NCBI RefSeq assembly: GCF_004295585.1
Contig: NZ_AP019400.1
Location: 3,322,001 to 3,386,000 of the forward strand
DNA from: Cohnella abietis
GTDB taxonomy: Bacteria > Bacillota > Bacilli > Paenibacillales > Paenibacillaceae
Length of the DNA: 64,000 bases
Reading direction: 5' to 3'
Part shown: piece by piece, positions 1 through 8,834 of the stretch
Layout of the letters: every line of letters begins with the position of its first letter
How positions within the stretch are numbered: position 1 is the first letter of the stretch
The notes under the pieces: generated by a model
Told to the model about the DNA's origin: nothing
Databases searched by the model: none
The model's input: the letters and a program-made list of their open reading frames with translations, nothing else
Program-made: the position numbers and the translations under genes

Positions 1-41
1 ATACTGCAATGGAAGGCATGTCGGGCCAGAGAAAGAATACA

Positions 42-75
42 AGAGCCTTGGTCCGGTATTATCGGCCAAGGCTCT
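42..75. terminator. Hairpin, possible terminator
   Basis: AGAGCCTTGG (42-51) pairs with CCAAGGCTCT (66-75), and the stem is extended by CCG/CGG around a short loop. There is no strong T run on either side. It lies beyond the 3' end of the chemoreceptor gene and may end that transcript or one entering from the left edge. Confidence 0.4.
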
Positions 76-164
76 CTGTACAGCAAGATATCAAAGGAAA
101 TATAGAGGACTTTTTGTAGCTGCATTTGCTCATCAACTTTGATGTTGGACACTAACACTCACTT

Positions 165-2087
165 CTAATTAATAAGAAGAGAATCAAAATCAATTTCTTC
201 CGTGAGAAAGCCTTCTTGCTTGGACAATTGTGCAAAGCTTTGCAGAGAGGCGCGATCAACCTTTGGATTCCAGAGAATTCGAGCAAAAGCCTTTTCGATA
301 GAGGCTACAGATAAGGATTGACCCGTTAGCTTTTCTAATTCTCTGGATATAATCTCATAGGTTTGAGGTTGGCCCTCTTGCAGACTAAGTAGAGAATCGT
401 GGTGGGACTTTAAAAACTTCTCGATTAAAAGGGGGTGGTTTTTAGAGAAATCCTCATTAACCGCGATAACGGTATTCGGATAGCCTCCATTGCTGTAAAT
501 GTCCCTCCAATCTACCAAAACTTCAGCAGCTTGTGAGTTCTCTAATGCAGTAACCCAAGGCTCGGGAACTAAAGCTGCATCAATCAGGTTTTTATTAAAC
601 AAATGAATCAGATCAGATGATTTAGCTTGGATAATTCGAATATGGCCACCGCGAAATATATCTTTAAGATGATAGCGTCTTAACAACTGACGGAGTAAAA
701 TGTGCTGTCCATTTCCATATTGAGGGATGGCAATAGTCTTCCCTTGCAGCTGCTCAATATTTTTTATTTTCGAAGCATGTTTAACAACAAGCGATACTCC
801 ACCTTGACTAACACCGGCAATAATCTGGATCTTATGCTTCTTCGTATGAGCTTCATATACAGGGCCTGGACCCGTATAACCAACATCAATCTGGTTATTA
901 ATTAATGCATTTACTAAGGCTGGACCTGCTGTGAAAGTACGAATTTCGAATTTCCCATCAAATTGCTGTTCAAATAACTGATTATGAATAGCTAATAATG
1001 CAGGGGAGTGAGACAAATTATGCATAAAACCAATTCGAATCTGTTGAGTACGCTCTTTTTTTATGGAGGGATTGTCAATCCATTTTAGTAAGGTCGCTTT
1101 TATATCGCTGGAAACGTTTTGAAGGTCTTGCGAAGCACCAGCAACGGATAGCACAGAGGAAGCCTGATTTTCCGACAAATGAGCTAGCTCATAAGCGGAA
1201 GCTGAAGATTCTTGCGCTAAAGAAGAAACCCGATGAATATTTTGAATTAGATTTTCCTTTCCTTCATTCGCTTTTACCAATAATTCGTTCACTGAAACAC
1301 TGTATTCTGTTACCGTTGTTAATCCTTTGTTAATGTTTTCGAAGTTTTCCTGTGTTTCGCTTACAATTTGGGAAACAATGCCGGAGGAGATTCTTGTTTC
1401 TTTAACAATCTCGCTGCAGCCCTTAATCTGCTGTTGGATATAATTAAGTAGTTTATCGATTTGTTTGCCATTCGCTGCACTTTCTTCGGCAAGTCTCCTT
1501 ACTTCCTTAGCCACTACTGCAAATCCTTTTCCATGTTCACCGGCATGAGCAGCCTCAATTGAAGCGTTAAGAGCAAGCAATTGAATGTTTTTAGAAACAG
1601 CAAAAATGAGTTCAAGAGCGTTCGAGATATCAACTGACTTTTGATTTAGATCCTGCATAGTTGTGTTTAGTTTTATTGCAATAGAGGCATTTTTATCCGC
1701 TTCCTCAGTAAGCTTCTGAATGGTCTTTTGTCCAGCATTGGAAGCTTGCAACGTATCCGATACCAACGTTTCCATTTGTTTTATTCTACTATGAGATTCA
1801 TCCAAAATATCGCCAAGATCGCCAGAATCGATTAAGCTTTTTTCGGCTTCTGAAGATTGAAGCGTTGCTGAATTGACAATTTGATGAATAGATTGCGATA
1901 CATTTTCAACATTTTCAATAGCGTTTATTACAAAATTCGTTAAAGAATCAGTAGAGTCCGTGAGAGAACGGCTAGTGTTGAATAAAAGCTGGAGTTCGGT
2001 TGCTTTATCATCCTGCTTTGGCTGAGGAATATTACTCTCGGATTTCGATTTTCGAAAAAAAGTAAAAGGTTTAGTGCCAGCGCTCAT
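165..2087 (-). CDS. Soluble methyl-accepting chemotaxis protein fused to an ABC-type substrate-binding domain
   Basis: About 640 aa. The N-terminal half is a long helical chemoreceptor signalling domain; its hairpin tip with the conserved LNASIEAAHAGEHGKGF stretch lies near residues 170-190 and would contact CheA/CheW. From about residue 350 to 600 there is an NMT1/SsuA/TauA-like (PBP type 2) fold: GFMHNLSHSPALLAI, then a VGYTGPGP ligand loop, then LVPEPW. No signal peptide or membrane helix is visible, so the sensor and signal domains appear to be cytoplasmic together. ATG at 2087 is preferred to GTG at 2099 because AGGTGG sits 8 nt upstream. The ligand is unknown; this fold often binds nitrate, sulfonates or thiamine precursors. 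The domain assignment is firm; the cytoplasmic sensing role is inferred. Confidence 0.9.
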   Translation of the reverse strand: MSAGTKPFTFFRKSKSESNIPQPKQDDKATELQLLFNTSRSLTDSTDSLTNFVINAIENVENVSQSIHQIVNSATLQSSEAEKSLIDSGDLGDILDESHSRIKQMETLVSDTLQASNAGQKTIQKLTEEADKNASIAIKLNTTMQDLNQKSVDISNALELIFAVSKNIQLLALNASIEAAHAGEHGKGFAVVAKEVRRLAEESAANGKQIDKLLNYIQQQIKGCSEIVKETRISSGIVSQIVSETQENFENINKGLTTVTEYSVSVNELLVKANEGKENLIQNIHRVSSLAQESSASAYELAHLSENQASSVLSVAGASQDLQNVSSDIKATLLKWIDNPSIKKERTQQIRIGFMHNLSHSPALLAIHNQLFEQQFDGKFEIRTFTAGPALVNALINNQIDVGYTGPGPVYEAHTKKHKIQIIAGVSQGGVSLVVKHASKIKNIEQLQGKTIAIPQYGNGQHILLRQLLRRYHLKDIFRGGHIRIIQAKSSDLIHLFNKNLIDAALVPEPWVTALENSQAAEVLVDWRDIYSNGGYPNTVIAVNEDFSKNHPLLIEKFLKSHHDSLLSLQEGQPQTYEIISRELEKLTGQSLSVASIEKAFARILWNPKVDRASLQSFAQLSKQEGFLTEEIDFDSLLIN

Positions 2088-2406
2088 TTTCTCCACCACC
2101 TGTTCTCAAAATACTAATCTCTCTAAAGTTAAACCGAGTAAATTCATTGGAATAGTTTAGAATAAATTATCATAGGTTTAGAAGGAATGTCAATATTTAT
2201 ATAATCTTGATCAAGCCCTTTCTTAACCGAGAGGGTATTTTGTTTTCCAAGAAATAAATAACCCCCGAAAACCCACGTCAGCCCGTCAGTTTACTCTTCA
2301 TTGACATCTTCCAGAGGTATGGCATTAACATTGCGATGATAAACCATTCTTATAATGAACTTGTCTTGACAGTCCTTAAATACAGACAGACAAGGAGATT
2401 ACCGAA
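2088..2406. other. Divergent intergenic region, about 320 bp
   Basis: This space separates the chemoreceptor (minus) from sugar operon A (plus). It holds a TTGACA at 2301-2306 with only a weak -10 candidate 17 bp on, and an isolated TATAAT at 2351-2356 without a good -35. AAGGAG at 2392-2397 is the ribosome site of the kinase gene. I see no other structure. Confidence 0.4.
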
Positions 2407-4239
2407 ATGAGCAATTGGAGGAATGGCATCACTTCATTATTTTCCAGCTGGAAGCTGCTTTTGTTTATTCTGATCTCGCTCCTTATGCTGTTCCTGATCT
2501 CTTTTCAGGGTTACATCATCAGCAAGCAATCCACAAAGAAAATAGAAGATCAATATTATCGCACCATTGTGGAGAACATGGATTCGATTTCAGTGAACTT
2601 ATCGAATTATTTGAACTACATGGATGACTTTGCCCGTGCCCTGTCTAACAATCCGGATTTAATCCAAATACTCCAGACGAAGGATGAGGGGGACCGCAGA
2701 AATAAGGTAGAAGAGCAATTGCAAAGCTTCTCAGAATATTATCATTTAAGGCTGCCCGTCAATATTCAGGTATTCGACAGCGGGGAAAATGTCTTTGCGT
2801 ATCCTGCCATTAACGATGCAGAAGGTAGCAGGCTGGTAAACACCATATCGGGTTTCCCGTGGTTCTCGCATCGAATTGCTTTGGACAATAATTTTCTCCA
2901 TTGGAACGTGACATCGGATTTTCATGATTCTTCTTCGTCGAATGTTCTGTACGTTAGCAAAAATATTATTTGGAACAATGAATCCTTGGGCTTGCTTGTC
3001 ATTGAACTGAACGGTGCCCAGATCGAGCGTATGCTTACTCGTGTCCAAATCAATCGAGCAAATCCTATTTTCATCTTTTCCGGAGACATGCAAACGTTGT
3101 TTCATAACGAGGAAATCCCGCAGATAATCGATAAGAGCGACGATTCCATTCGAAGTGTCTATAAGAAGGTGAAAGATCAGAATCGAGACGAGGGGGAGGC
3201 CGACATTCGGTTGGCAGTAGGTGACTATCGCCTTGTGTACAAGCGAATTGCTGCTACACCGTGGACGATGGTGTCGTTAATTCCGCCCTACTTGCTGCAC
3301 GCGGACAGCGTAAGCATCTGGCGAATGACCGCGGTTATGGCCGGCATTTCCTTTTTGTTTATTATTGTTTTTTTCGCTATCCTCCATGCAAAAGTGACGA
3401 CACCTGTTCAGCGGCTATCTCGGATTATAAGTGAATCGGGGAATGGAGCGATGTCGTCTGACAGCTATTCTTACCAAGGTTTTAAGGAAATCGAGACCTT
3501 GAACGTTGGGATTCATCAATTTCTCGGCAAAATTCAAGAGCAGGTGCAGACGATTAAGCATGGAGAGAGCGAGAAGAGGCAGTTAGAGCTCCGTGTTCTG
3601 CAGGAGCAGATGAGACCGCATTTTTGGCATAATTCTTTGAACTCACTACGGTTTCTAGCTGTGCTGCACGGAGATCCGACGATGGCTGAAGCGATTCTTT
3701 CCCTTACTCGAATGCTGGATTACACTTTGCGGAATACGCATGTTCTGTACAGTACCTTGGAAGATGAAAAAGATTACGCGATGAGCTTCATTAAATTTCA
3801 GGAGATTCGGTCCATGCAGAAGATTCGCGTCGAGCTAGACATGGACAAGTATTCACTTTCGGCGCATGTCCCCAAGTTTACAATCCAGCCTTTGGTGGAA
3901 AATGCTATCGTACACGGATTCGCATCACCAAGCGAGCGTGAGTCGCTCATACAGATCAAGTCTCGGATAATAGGATCGGATTTGGTCATCACGATTACGG
4001 ATAATGGGAAAGGAATTGACCCATCTGAGGTTCCGAAGCTATTTGAAATCGGGCCGCGCAGAAGTCGGAGCACGCCCGGAGGCCTCAGCCTAGTTAATCT
4101 TCGGCAGCGATTTCGGCTGGAATACGGCGAGCCATACGGTGTTGAGATTGACGGCTGCTTAGGGGAATTCACTAAAGTAACGGTTACCATACCTTATAGT
4201 ACGACTGAACAACAAGGGGAAGAGGGGATCATTTCATGA
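2407..4239 (+). CDS. YesM-type membrane sensor histidine kinase
   Basis: 610 aa. Membrane helices lie at about residues 15-37 and 307-327 and enclose a roughly 270-residue extracellular sensor domain. A HAMP-like linker follows, then a His_kinase (PF06580) core with the phosphoacceptor in EQMRPHFWHNSLNSLRF near residue 404, and an HATPase domain with QPLVENAIVHGF and the DNGKGID G-box. The usual QINPHF(L/F)YN motif is altered to QMRPHFWHN but keeps the histidine. Its stop overlaps the start of the response regulator by 4 bp (ATGA), so the two are translationally coupled. By family it would sense an extracellular sugar, or a binding protein, and control operon A. Confidence 0.93.
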   Translation: MSNWRNGITSLFSSWKLLLFILISLLMLFLISFQGYIISKQSTKKIEDQYYRTIVENMDSISVNLSNYLNYMDDFARALSNNPDLIQILQTKDEGDRRNKVEEQLQSFSEYYHLRLPVNIQVFDSGENVFAYPAINDAEGSRLVNTISGFPWFSHRIALDNNFLHWNVTSDFHDSSSSNVLYVSKNIIWNNESLGLLVIELNGAQIERMLTRVQINRANPIFIFSGDMQTLFHNEEIPQIIDKSDDSIRSVYKKVKDQNRDEGEADIRLAVGDYRLVYKRIAATPWTMVSLIPPYLLHADSVSIWRMTAVMAGISFLFIIVFFAILHAKVTTPVQRLSRIISESGNGAMSSDSYSYQGFKEIETLNVGIHQFLGKIQEQVQTIKHGESEKRQLELRVLQEQMRPHFWHNSLNSLRFLAVLHGDPTMAEAILSLTRMLDYTLRNTHVLYSTLEDEKDYAMSFIKFQEIRSMQKIRVELDMDKYSLSAHVPKFTIQPLVENAIVHGFASPSERESLIQIKSRIIGSDLVITITDNGKGIDPSEVPKLFEIGPRRSRSTPGGLSLVNLRQRFRLEYGEPYGVEIDGCLGEFTKVTVTIPYSTTEQQGEEGIIS

Positions 4240-5384
4240 AGGTCATGATTGTGGAAGATGAAATTCTAGTTCGGCTCGGTTTGAGAAAAGCAATTCCTTG
4301 GTCTTCACTGGCTATGGAGCTGATCTGTGAGGCCCAAGACGGTGAGGAAGCGTACGAGTTGTTTAAGGAGCATCAGCCGGATATCGTGCTGGTGGATATT
4401 GAAATGCCGAAGATTGACGGTCTGAAGTTCATCCGTTTCGCCAAAGCCAACAAATCCGATTCAAGGTTTGTTCTATTGACGTGCCATCAGGATCTGAAAT
4501 ACATGCGCGAAGCGATTCAACTTCAGGTCAGTGACTTCTTGCTGAAGTCGACGCTAGACATGGAGGAGCTGTGCTCGATTCTGCGAAGCCTATCTCTGGA
4601 TATGTTTCGTGAACGGGAAACGGCGGAAAGAGCGAAATCGTTAAGTACATCGTTAGTTGAAGTGGCTAAGATGGACATAACAGAACGTACAGAATCGGAT
4701 TACTATAGCGATGACATAGATGGCAGGCCGCAGATCGATGTGATCTCAGAAATGCTGCAGAAGAGGAAGAAGGAAGTGTTCGATTGTATCGAATCGCTTC
4801 GTTTTGCGGAAGCGGCTCGTCAAATTACGAATATGCACGCGGAACTTAAGCGTCCGCCCAACATACATCCCCATATTGTCAAAAACATGCTGACGGAATT
4901 TCTATTTCGCGCCTGGTCTGCTTGCGAAGAACTGGAAGCTGGACGGCAGGCTGCCGACCATCGGCTCGTTGACCGACTTTACGCGACCCGCAAGCTGGAA
5001 GATACAATCGAGCTTCTAAACAAGGAGCTGGAGAGGCTCGAAAGTCAATTCACGCTCACAAATTCTCCGGAAGATAAAACGAAGATCATCTTGCTTATCA
5101 AGCAATATATCAAAACTCATATGCAGCAAGAGATTTCTTTGCAAGAAATTGCGAATGCCTTTTATCTCAACAGCAATTATTTGAGCCGGCTATTTAAGGA
5201 AGTCAGCCATATGGGCTTCACCGAGTACGTGCTCCATGAAAAGACGGAGCTGGCTATCGTCATGATGAAGAATGGCAAGACGTTGACCGAAATTTCTGAG
5301 AAGTTGGGTTATTTGAACCTCAGCTCCTTCACCCGAATGTTTAAGAAGGTTCGCGGTGCTTCCCCGTCTCGATATCTTCAATGA
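4236..5384 (+). CDS. YesN-type response regulator with AraC DNA-binding domain
   Basis: 382 aa. The receiver domain occupies residues 1-120, with the acidic pair E7/D8, the phosphoacceptor D54 in VLVDIEMP and a lysine in LLKST. A helical linker follows, and the C-terminal 100 residues form two AraC-type helix-turn-helix units (ISLQEIANAFYLNSNYLSRLFKE, then LTEISEKLGYLNLSSFTRMFKK). It is the cognate partner of the kinase that overlaps its start. The next gene begins 280 bp downstream and is the expected target. No operator can be assigned from this single promoter. Confidence 0.93.
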   Translation: MKVMIVEDEILVRLGLRKAIPWSSLAMELICEAQDGEEAYELFKEHQPDIVLVDIEMPKIDGLKFIRFAKANKSDSRFVLLTCHQDLKYMREAIQLQVSDFLLKSTLDMEELCSILRSLSLDMFRERETAERAKSLSTSLVEVAKMDITERTESDYYSDDIDGRPQIDVISEMLQKRKKEVFDCIESLRFAEAARQITNMHAELKRPPNIHPHIVKNMLTEFLFRAWSACEELEAGRQAADHRLVDRLYATRKLEDTIELLNKELERLESQFTLTNSPEDKTKIILLIKQYIKTHMQQEISLQEIANAFYLNSNYLSRLFKEVSHMGFTEYVLHEKTELAIVMMKNGKTLTEISEKLGYLNLSSFTRMFKKVRGASPSRYLQ

Positions 5385-5664
5385 TAAATGTCGGCGCATG
5401 AACGGATAACTTTTTCCTCACTTTTTAACACAGCGATAATAAAAACCAAGATCGGGATTCATACACCGCTTGTCTGCTCCCAGTAAGATAAACAAGTGGT
5501 AAGTTGCTGTAATACCCAGCGAATCTTCCTCCCTCTATCATTAAAGGTAGTTAAGCCATTCTTTTTTCTCGGAAGCGGGAGGGAATGAATAGGCCACTTT
5601 AGCCGGTATTACAAAATGCTAAAGGAAGAAAAAAATCGAATAGTGAAAGGGAGAGAAACGATTC

Positions 5665-7029
5665 ATGAATTGGAAACTTAAGGGGATTTCATTGCTGCTT
5701 CTAAGCAGTATGGCTGTATTGTCTGCTTGCGGAGATGGCAACAACGGGGGTAACAGCAAAAGTTCAGCCGGAATCTCCTCGCCCGAGGCATCTCCTTCTG
5801 CAGGAGAGAGTGGTCAGCAGAAGAAGGTCAAGCTTGTTTTCTGGAACACTTCATACCCGACGATCGATCAGAATAACAAAACGAAGAAAAAAGAAGAGTT
5901 CTACATTTATAAGGCGATCAAGCGGTACGAGGAAGCTCATCCAGGAGTAACGGTTGATATTCAAGATGTTCCAGACGGGACGAACGCGATAACTAAGTTT
6001 CAAACAGCGGGAATCGCAGGTAATGGGCCTGATGTAACGAACCTGTGGTCAGGCAACTACACGATGGACCTGAAAGCTTTTATCCAGCCGCTTAATTCTT
6101 ACTTGCAGAAGTCGGATATCGACTCTATGACCGGCTGGAATGCGGTCACTGAGAATTTCGCAGACGAAGGAACGATTTACGGCATTCCTGACGGAAGCGA
6201 CGGCACAATTGGCATTCTGTATAACAAGAAAATGTTTGCAGATGCTGGTGTTGATCCTGAGCAGAACTATCCGAAGAACGCGAACGAATTTCTAGAAATG
6301 CTCAAGAAGCTGAAGGCAAGCGGCGTCACGCCGGTTGGAACAGGCGAGGATGGAGATTTCGTATACTTCCTGGACTATTGGTTCGCGCAGATGGTCGGTA
6401 CTCCCGGCATCAATGACATCGTGAATGGCAAAATGGACTTCCATAACGACAAACTAGTCGAGGTTATGAAAAGCTATTTGCAGCTTTATACGGATGGAAA
6501 CGTTAAGACGGATCAGCATGAGACACAATTTTTTAACGGTAAAGTGGCGATGATTTTTGGCGGCTTTAACCTCGTCAATGATGCACGTAAGGCGCTAGGG
6601 GACAACCTAGGCATGTTTAAAATTCCTAACTACAGCGAAGACGCTCTCGTTAAGAACGGTGGAATCGGAGGAACAGGTGCCGACTTCGTCGTCTCCAAGT
6701 CGTCCGAGCATCCGGAGGAAGCGGTCAAGTTCATTCTTTTCCTACTGAGTAAAGAAGAGCAAGTTGAGAGATTTAAGGACGGATACGGCAAGCTGCTTAA
6801 CATCCAGAACGTAGATGCCACCGAATTTACTCAAGACCCACTTATCATTCGTCAACAGCAGTGGGCGAGCGAGGATTCTACGATTTTCTGGCCGGACAAC
6901 ATCTATCCTTCAGAGTTATCCGATTATATTAGCTCATTGAATGCTCTAGTTATCAAAAGCCAGCTCGACACTTCTGATTTCCTATCTAAGCTAGATCAGA
7001 AGCGGAATGAAATTCTCGCGCAAAAGTAA
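5665..7029 (+). CDS. Sugar ABC transporter substrate-binding lipoprotein (family 1), operon A
   Basis: 454 aa. A type II signal peptide ends in the lipobox VLSAC (Cys22), followed by a Ser/Gly-rich tether. The mature part has family 1 (MalE/UgpB-like) signatures: VKLVFWNTSYP, an ITKFQTAGIAGNGPDV region, and GIPDGSDGTIGILYNKKMF. It would capture an oligosaccharide or sugar derivative at the outer face of the membrane and deliver it to the two permeases downstream. No ATPase gene is present; CUT1 systems of this order commonly use a shared MsmX-type ATPase encoded elsewhere. AAAGGGAGAG precedes the ATG. The substrate is not evident. Confidence 0.93.
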   Translation: MNWKLKGISLLLLSSMAVLSACGDGNNGGNSKSSAGISSPEASPSAGESGQQKKVKLVFWNTSYPTIDQNNKTKKKEEFYIYKAIKRYEEAHPGVTVDIQDVPDGTNAITKFQTAGIAGNGPDVTNLWSGNYTMDLKAFIQPLNSYLQKSDIDSMTGWNAVTENFADEGTIYGIPDGSDGTIGILYNKKMFADAGVDPEQNYPKNANEFLEMLKKLKASGVTPVGTGEDGDFVYFLDYWFAQMVGTPGINDIVNGKMDFHNDKLVEVMKSYLQLYTDGNVKTDQHETQFFNGKVAMIFGGFNLVNDARKALGDNLGMFKIPNYSEDALVKNGGIGGTGADFVVSKSSEHPEEAVKFILFLLSKEEQVERFKDGYGKLLNIQNVDATEFTQDPLIIRQQQWASEDSTIFWPDNIYPSELSDYISSLNALVIKSQLDTSDFLSKLDQKRNEILAQK

Positions 7030-7035
7030 GGTTTA

Positions 7036-7070
7036 AGGATCTTCATAGGCGAAGTCGCTATGAAGATCCT
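7036..7070 (+). terminator. Perfect hairpin between binding-protein and permease genes
   Basis: AGGATCTTCATAG (7036-7048) and CTATGAAGATCCT (7058-7070) form a perfect 13-bp stem with a 9-nt loop, followed by ATCTTTT. It lies between cistrons of one operon, so it probably acts as a partial terminator or an RNA-stabilising 3' end that raises the binding-protein to permease ratio. Confidence 0.7.
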
Positions 7071-7100
7071 ATCTTTTCCGATTAAGTGAGGCTGACCGAC

Positions 7101-7973
7101 ATGAACATTCGTACAAGGGAATCTCTGGCAGGGTATTTATCGCTGCTGCCGACGTTTCTCGCACTGGCCGCAATCGTATTTTATCCGATGGTTAACACCT
7201 TCATCCACAGCTTCACGAAATGGAACGGTGCTACCTCTGAGTGGATTGGCCTAAGAAATTATAGCTTTATTTTTAACAACGGTGAGCTTTGGACTCTACT
7301 TCGCAATAACATCATATTCGTATTGTCGATTCCGGGCATTCTTCTCTTGTCCATGATCGTCTCCGTCCTGTTGTTTGAAGAAGTTCGCGGATGGAAATTC
7401 TTCCGGTCGCTTTACTATATTCCAACGATTCTTTCTTCCGTCGTGGTTGGAATGCTGATGAAAATGATGTTCGCCCAGTCCGGTGTCGTCAATCAGTTTC
7501 TCCATGCGATCGGATTATCTGACGGTACATTGGAATGGCTCGCTCGCGTTCCCACCGCTTTCCTCGTGTTGATCTTCTGCTTTTATTGGCAAACCCTTGG
7601 ACAGGGCGTACTTATTTTCTTGTCCGGCTTATCGTCTATTTCGAATGAAATCTTTGAATCGGCTAACATAGATGGAGCAGGATGGTGGCAACGTCTTATG
7701 CGCATCACCCTACCTTCGCTTGTACCAACCATTATTTATTTTACCGTTACGAATGCGATCTACTGCTTTATAGGTTTGTTTCCCCTCGTTTACTCGGTCA
7801 CTCAAGGAGGACCTGGGAGGGAGACGACGCCCATCGATTATATGATTTATATTAAGGCGTTCCAATCGCCGGGTCAGCTCGGTTATTCCAGCGCTTTATC
7901 CATTGTTCTGTTCGTTATCGTGCTGCTCGTGTCCTGGGCACAAATCCGATTAGCCAACCGTTTCGAAGAGTAG
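7101..7973 (+). CDS. Sugar ABC transporter permease, first subunit (CUT1, MalF-like), operon A
   Basis: About 290 aa with six predicted membrane helices. The EAA loop that docks the ATPase is read at SANIDGAGWWQRLMRITLPSLVPT. ATG at 7101 is chosen over the in-frame GTG at 7086 because GTGAGG lies 9 nt upstream of it. With the following gene it forms the heterodimeric channel for the lipoprotein encoded just upstream; the family is the binding-protein-dependent transport permease (PF00528). The gene after it starts 13 bp downstream. Confidence 0.93.
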   Translation: MNIRTRESLAGYLSLLPTFLALAAIVFYPMVNTFIHSFTKWNGATSEWIGLRNYSFIFNNGELWTLLRNNIIFVLSIPGILLLSMIVSVLLFEEVRGWKFFRSLYYIPTILSSVVVGMLMKMMFAQSGVVNQFLHAIGLSDGTLEWLARVPTAFLVLIFCFYWQTLGQGVLIFLSGLSSISNEIFESANIDGAGWWQRLMRITLPSLVPTIIYFTVTNAIYCFIGLFPLVYSVTQGGPGRETTPIDYMIYIKAFQSPGQLGYSSALSIVLFVIVLLVSWAQIRLANRFEE

Positions 7974-7986
7974 GGGGCTGCAAGCT

Positions 7987-8817
7987 ATGACCAATCGAAG
8001 ATCTTGGCCAGCTGGCCTCTTCATTTATATCGTTCTGATTACTATTGCGATCATCGACTTTTATCCCGTCGTCTACATGGCTATTAATAGCTCCCGGACC
8101 GCCGTCGATTTCTTCAAAAATCCTGGAGGCCTTCCTCTGGAGTGGAATTTCGATAATTTCAAGGCACTTTATTACCGCTTTGACGTCCTTCGCTTGTTCG
8201 GGAATACGTTTTTTAGCGCCGCCGCCGCTTTCGTGCTTACGATGCTGTTAGCTATTCCGGCTTCCTTTGCTTTCGCGAAGCTCCGATTTAAGTTTCGTCA
8301 AGGGTTGTACATGACGATTATCGCGACGATGACCATTCCTAGCATTACTTTCGCTGTTCCGAATTTCCTGCTCATGTCTCGCATTGGGCTCGTGGATCAT
8401 CTGGAATCCGTTATCTTGATTTGGGGAATTACGAGCGTTCCTTCTAATATCTTTCTATTAGCTGCACTTATGCGCGGCATTCCTAACGAGATACTAGAAG
8501 CAGGCAAGATAGATGGAATGAGGTATTTCCAGACGCTGACGCGTTTTGTTATTCCTTTATCGGCTCCCGGCATTATAACGCTGGCGATCTTTAACACGAC
8601 CGGCTGGTGGAACGATTTGTTTACCCCGCTCATTTTCCTACAGTCTGATGATTTGAAAACAATGACGGTGGCTGTAGCAACGATTCTGAAAAGGTTCGAC
8701 ACGGACTACCCACTGCTGCTGGCGGGGCTGTTCATGACGTCGATTCCACCCATTGCGATTTATATTGCATTACAGAAGTATATCAAAAAAGGACTTGTTA
8801 TCGGGTCCGTCAAATAA
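7987..8817 (+). CDS. Sugar ABC transporter permease, second subunit (CUT1, MalG-like), operon A
   Basis: 276 aa with about six membrane helices and an EAA loop at AGKIDGMRYFQTLTRFVIPLSAPG. The C-terminus KKGLVIGSVK is typical of MalG-type subunits. It partners the permease that ends 13 bp upstream. The start is ATG behind a GGGGG ribosome site. Confidence 0.93.
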   Translation: MTNRRSWPAGLFIYIVLITIAIIDFYPVVYMAINSSRTAVDFFKNPGGLPLEWNFDNFKALYYRFDVLRLFGNTFFSAAAAFVLTMLLAIPASFAFAKLRFKFRQGLYMTIIATMTIPSITFAVPNFLLMSRIGLVDHLESVILIWGITSVPSNIFLLAALMRGIPNEILEAGKIDGMRYFQTLTRFVIPLSAPGIITLAIFNTTGWWNDLFTPLIFLQSDDLKTMTVAVATILKRFDTDYPLLLAGLFMTSIPPIAIYIALQKYIKKGLVIGSVK

Positions 8818-8834
8818 ATGAAGAGGTGTAAAAA

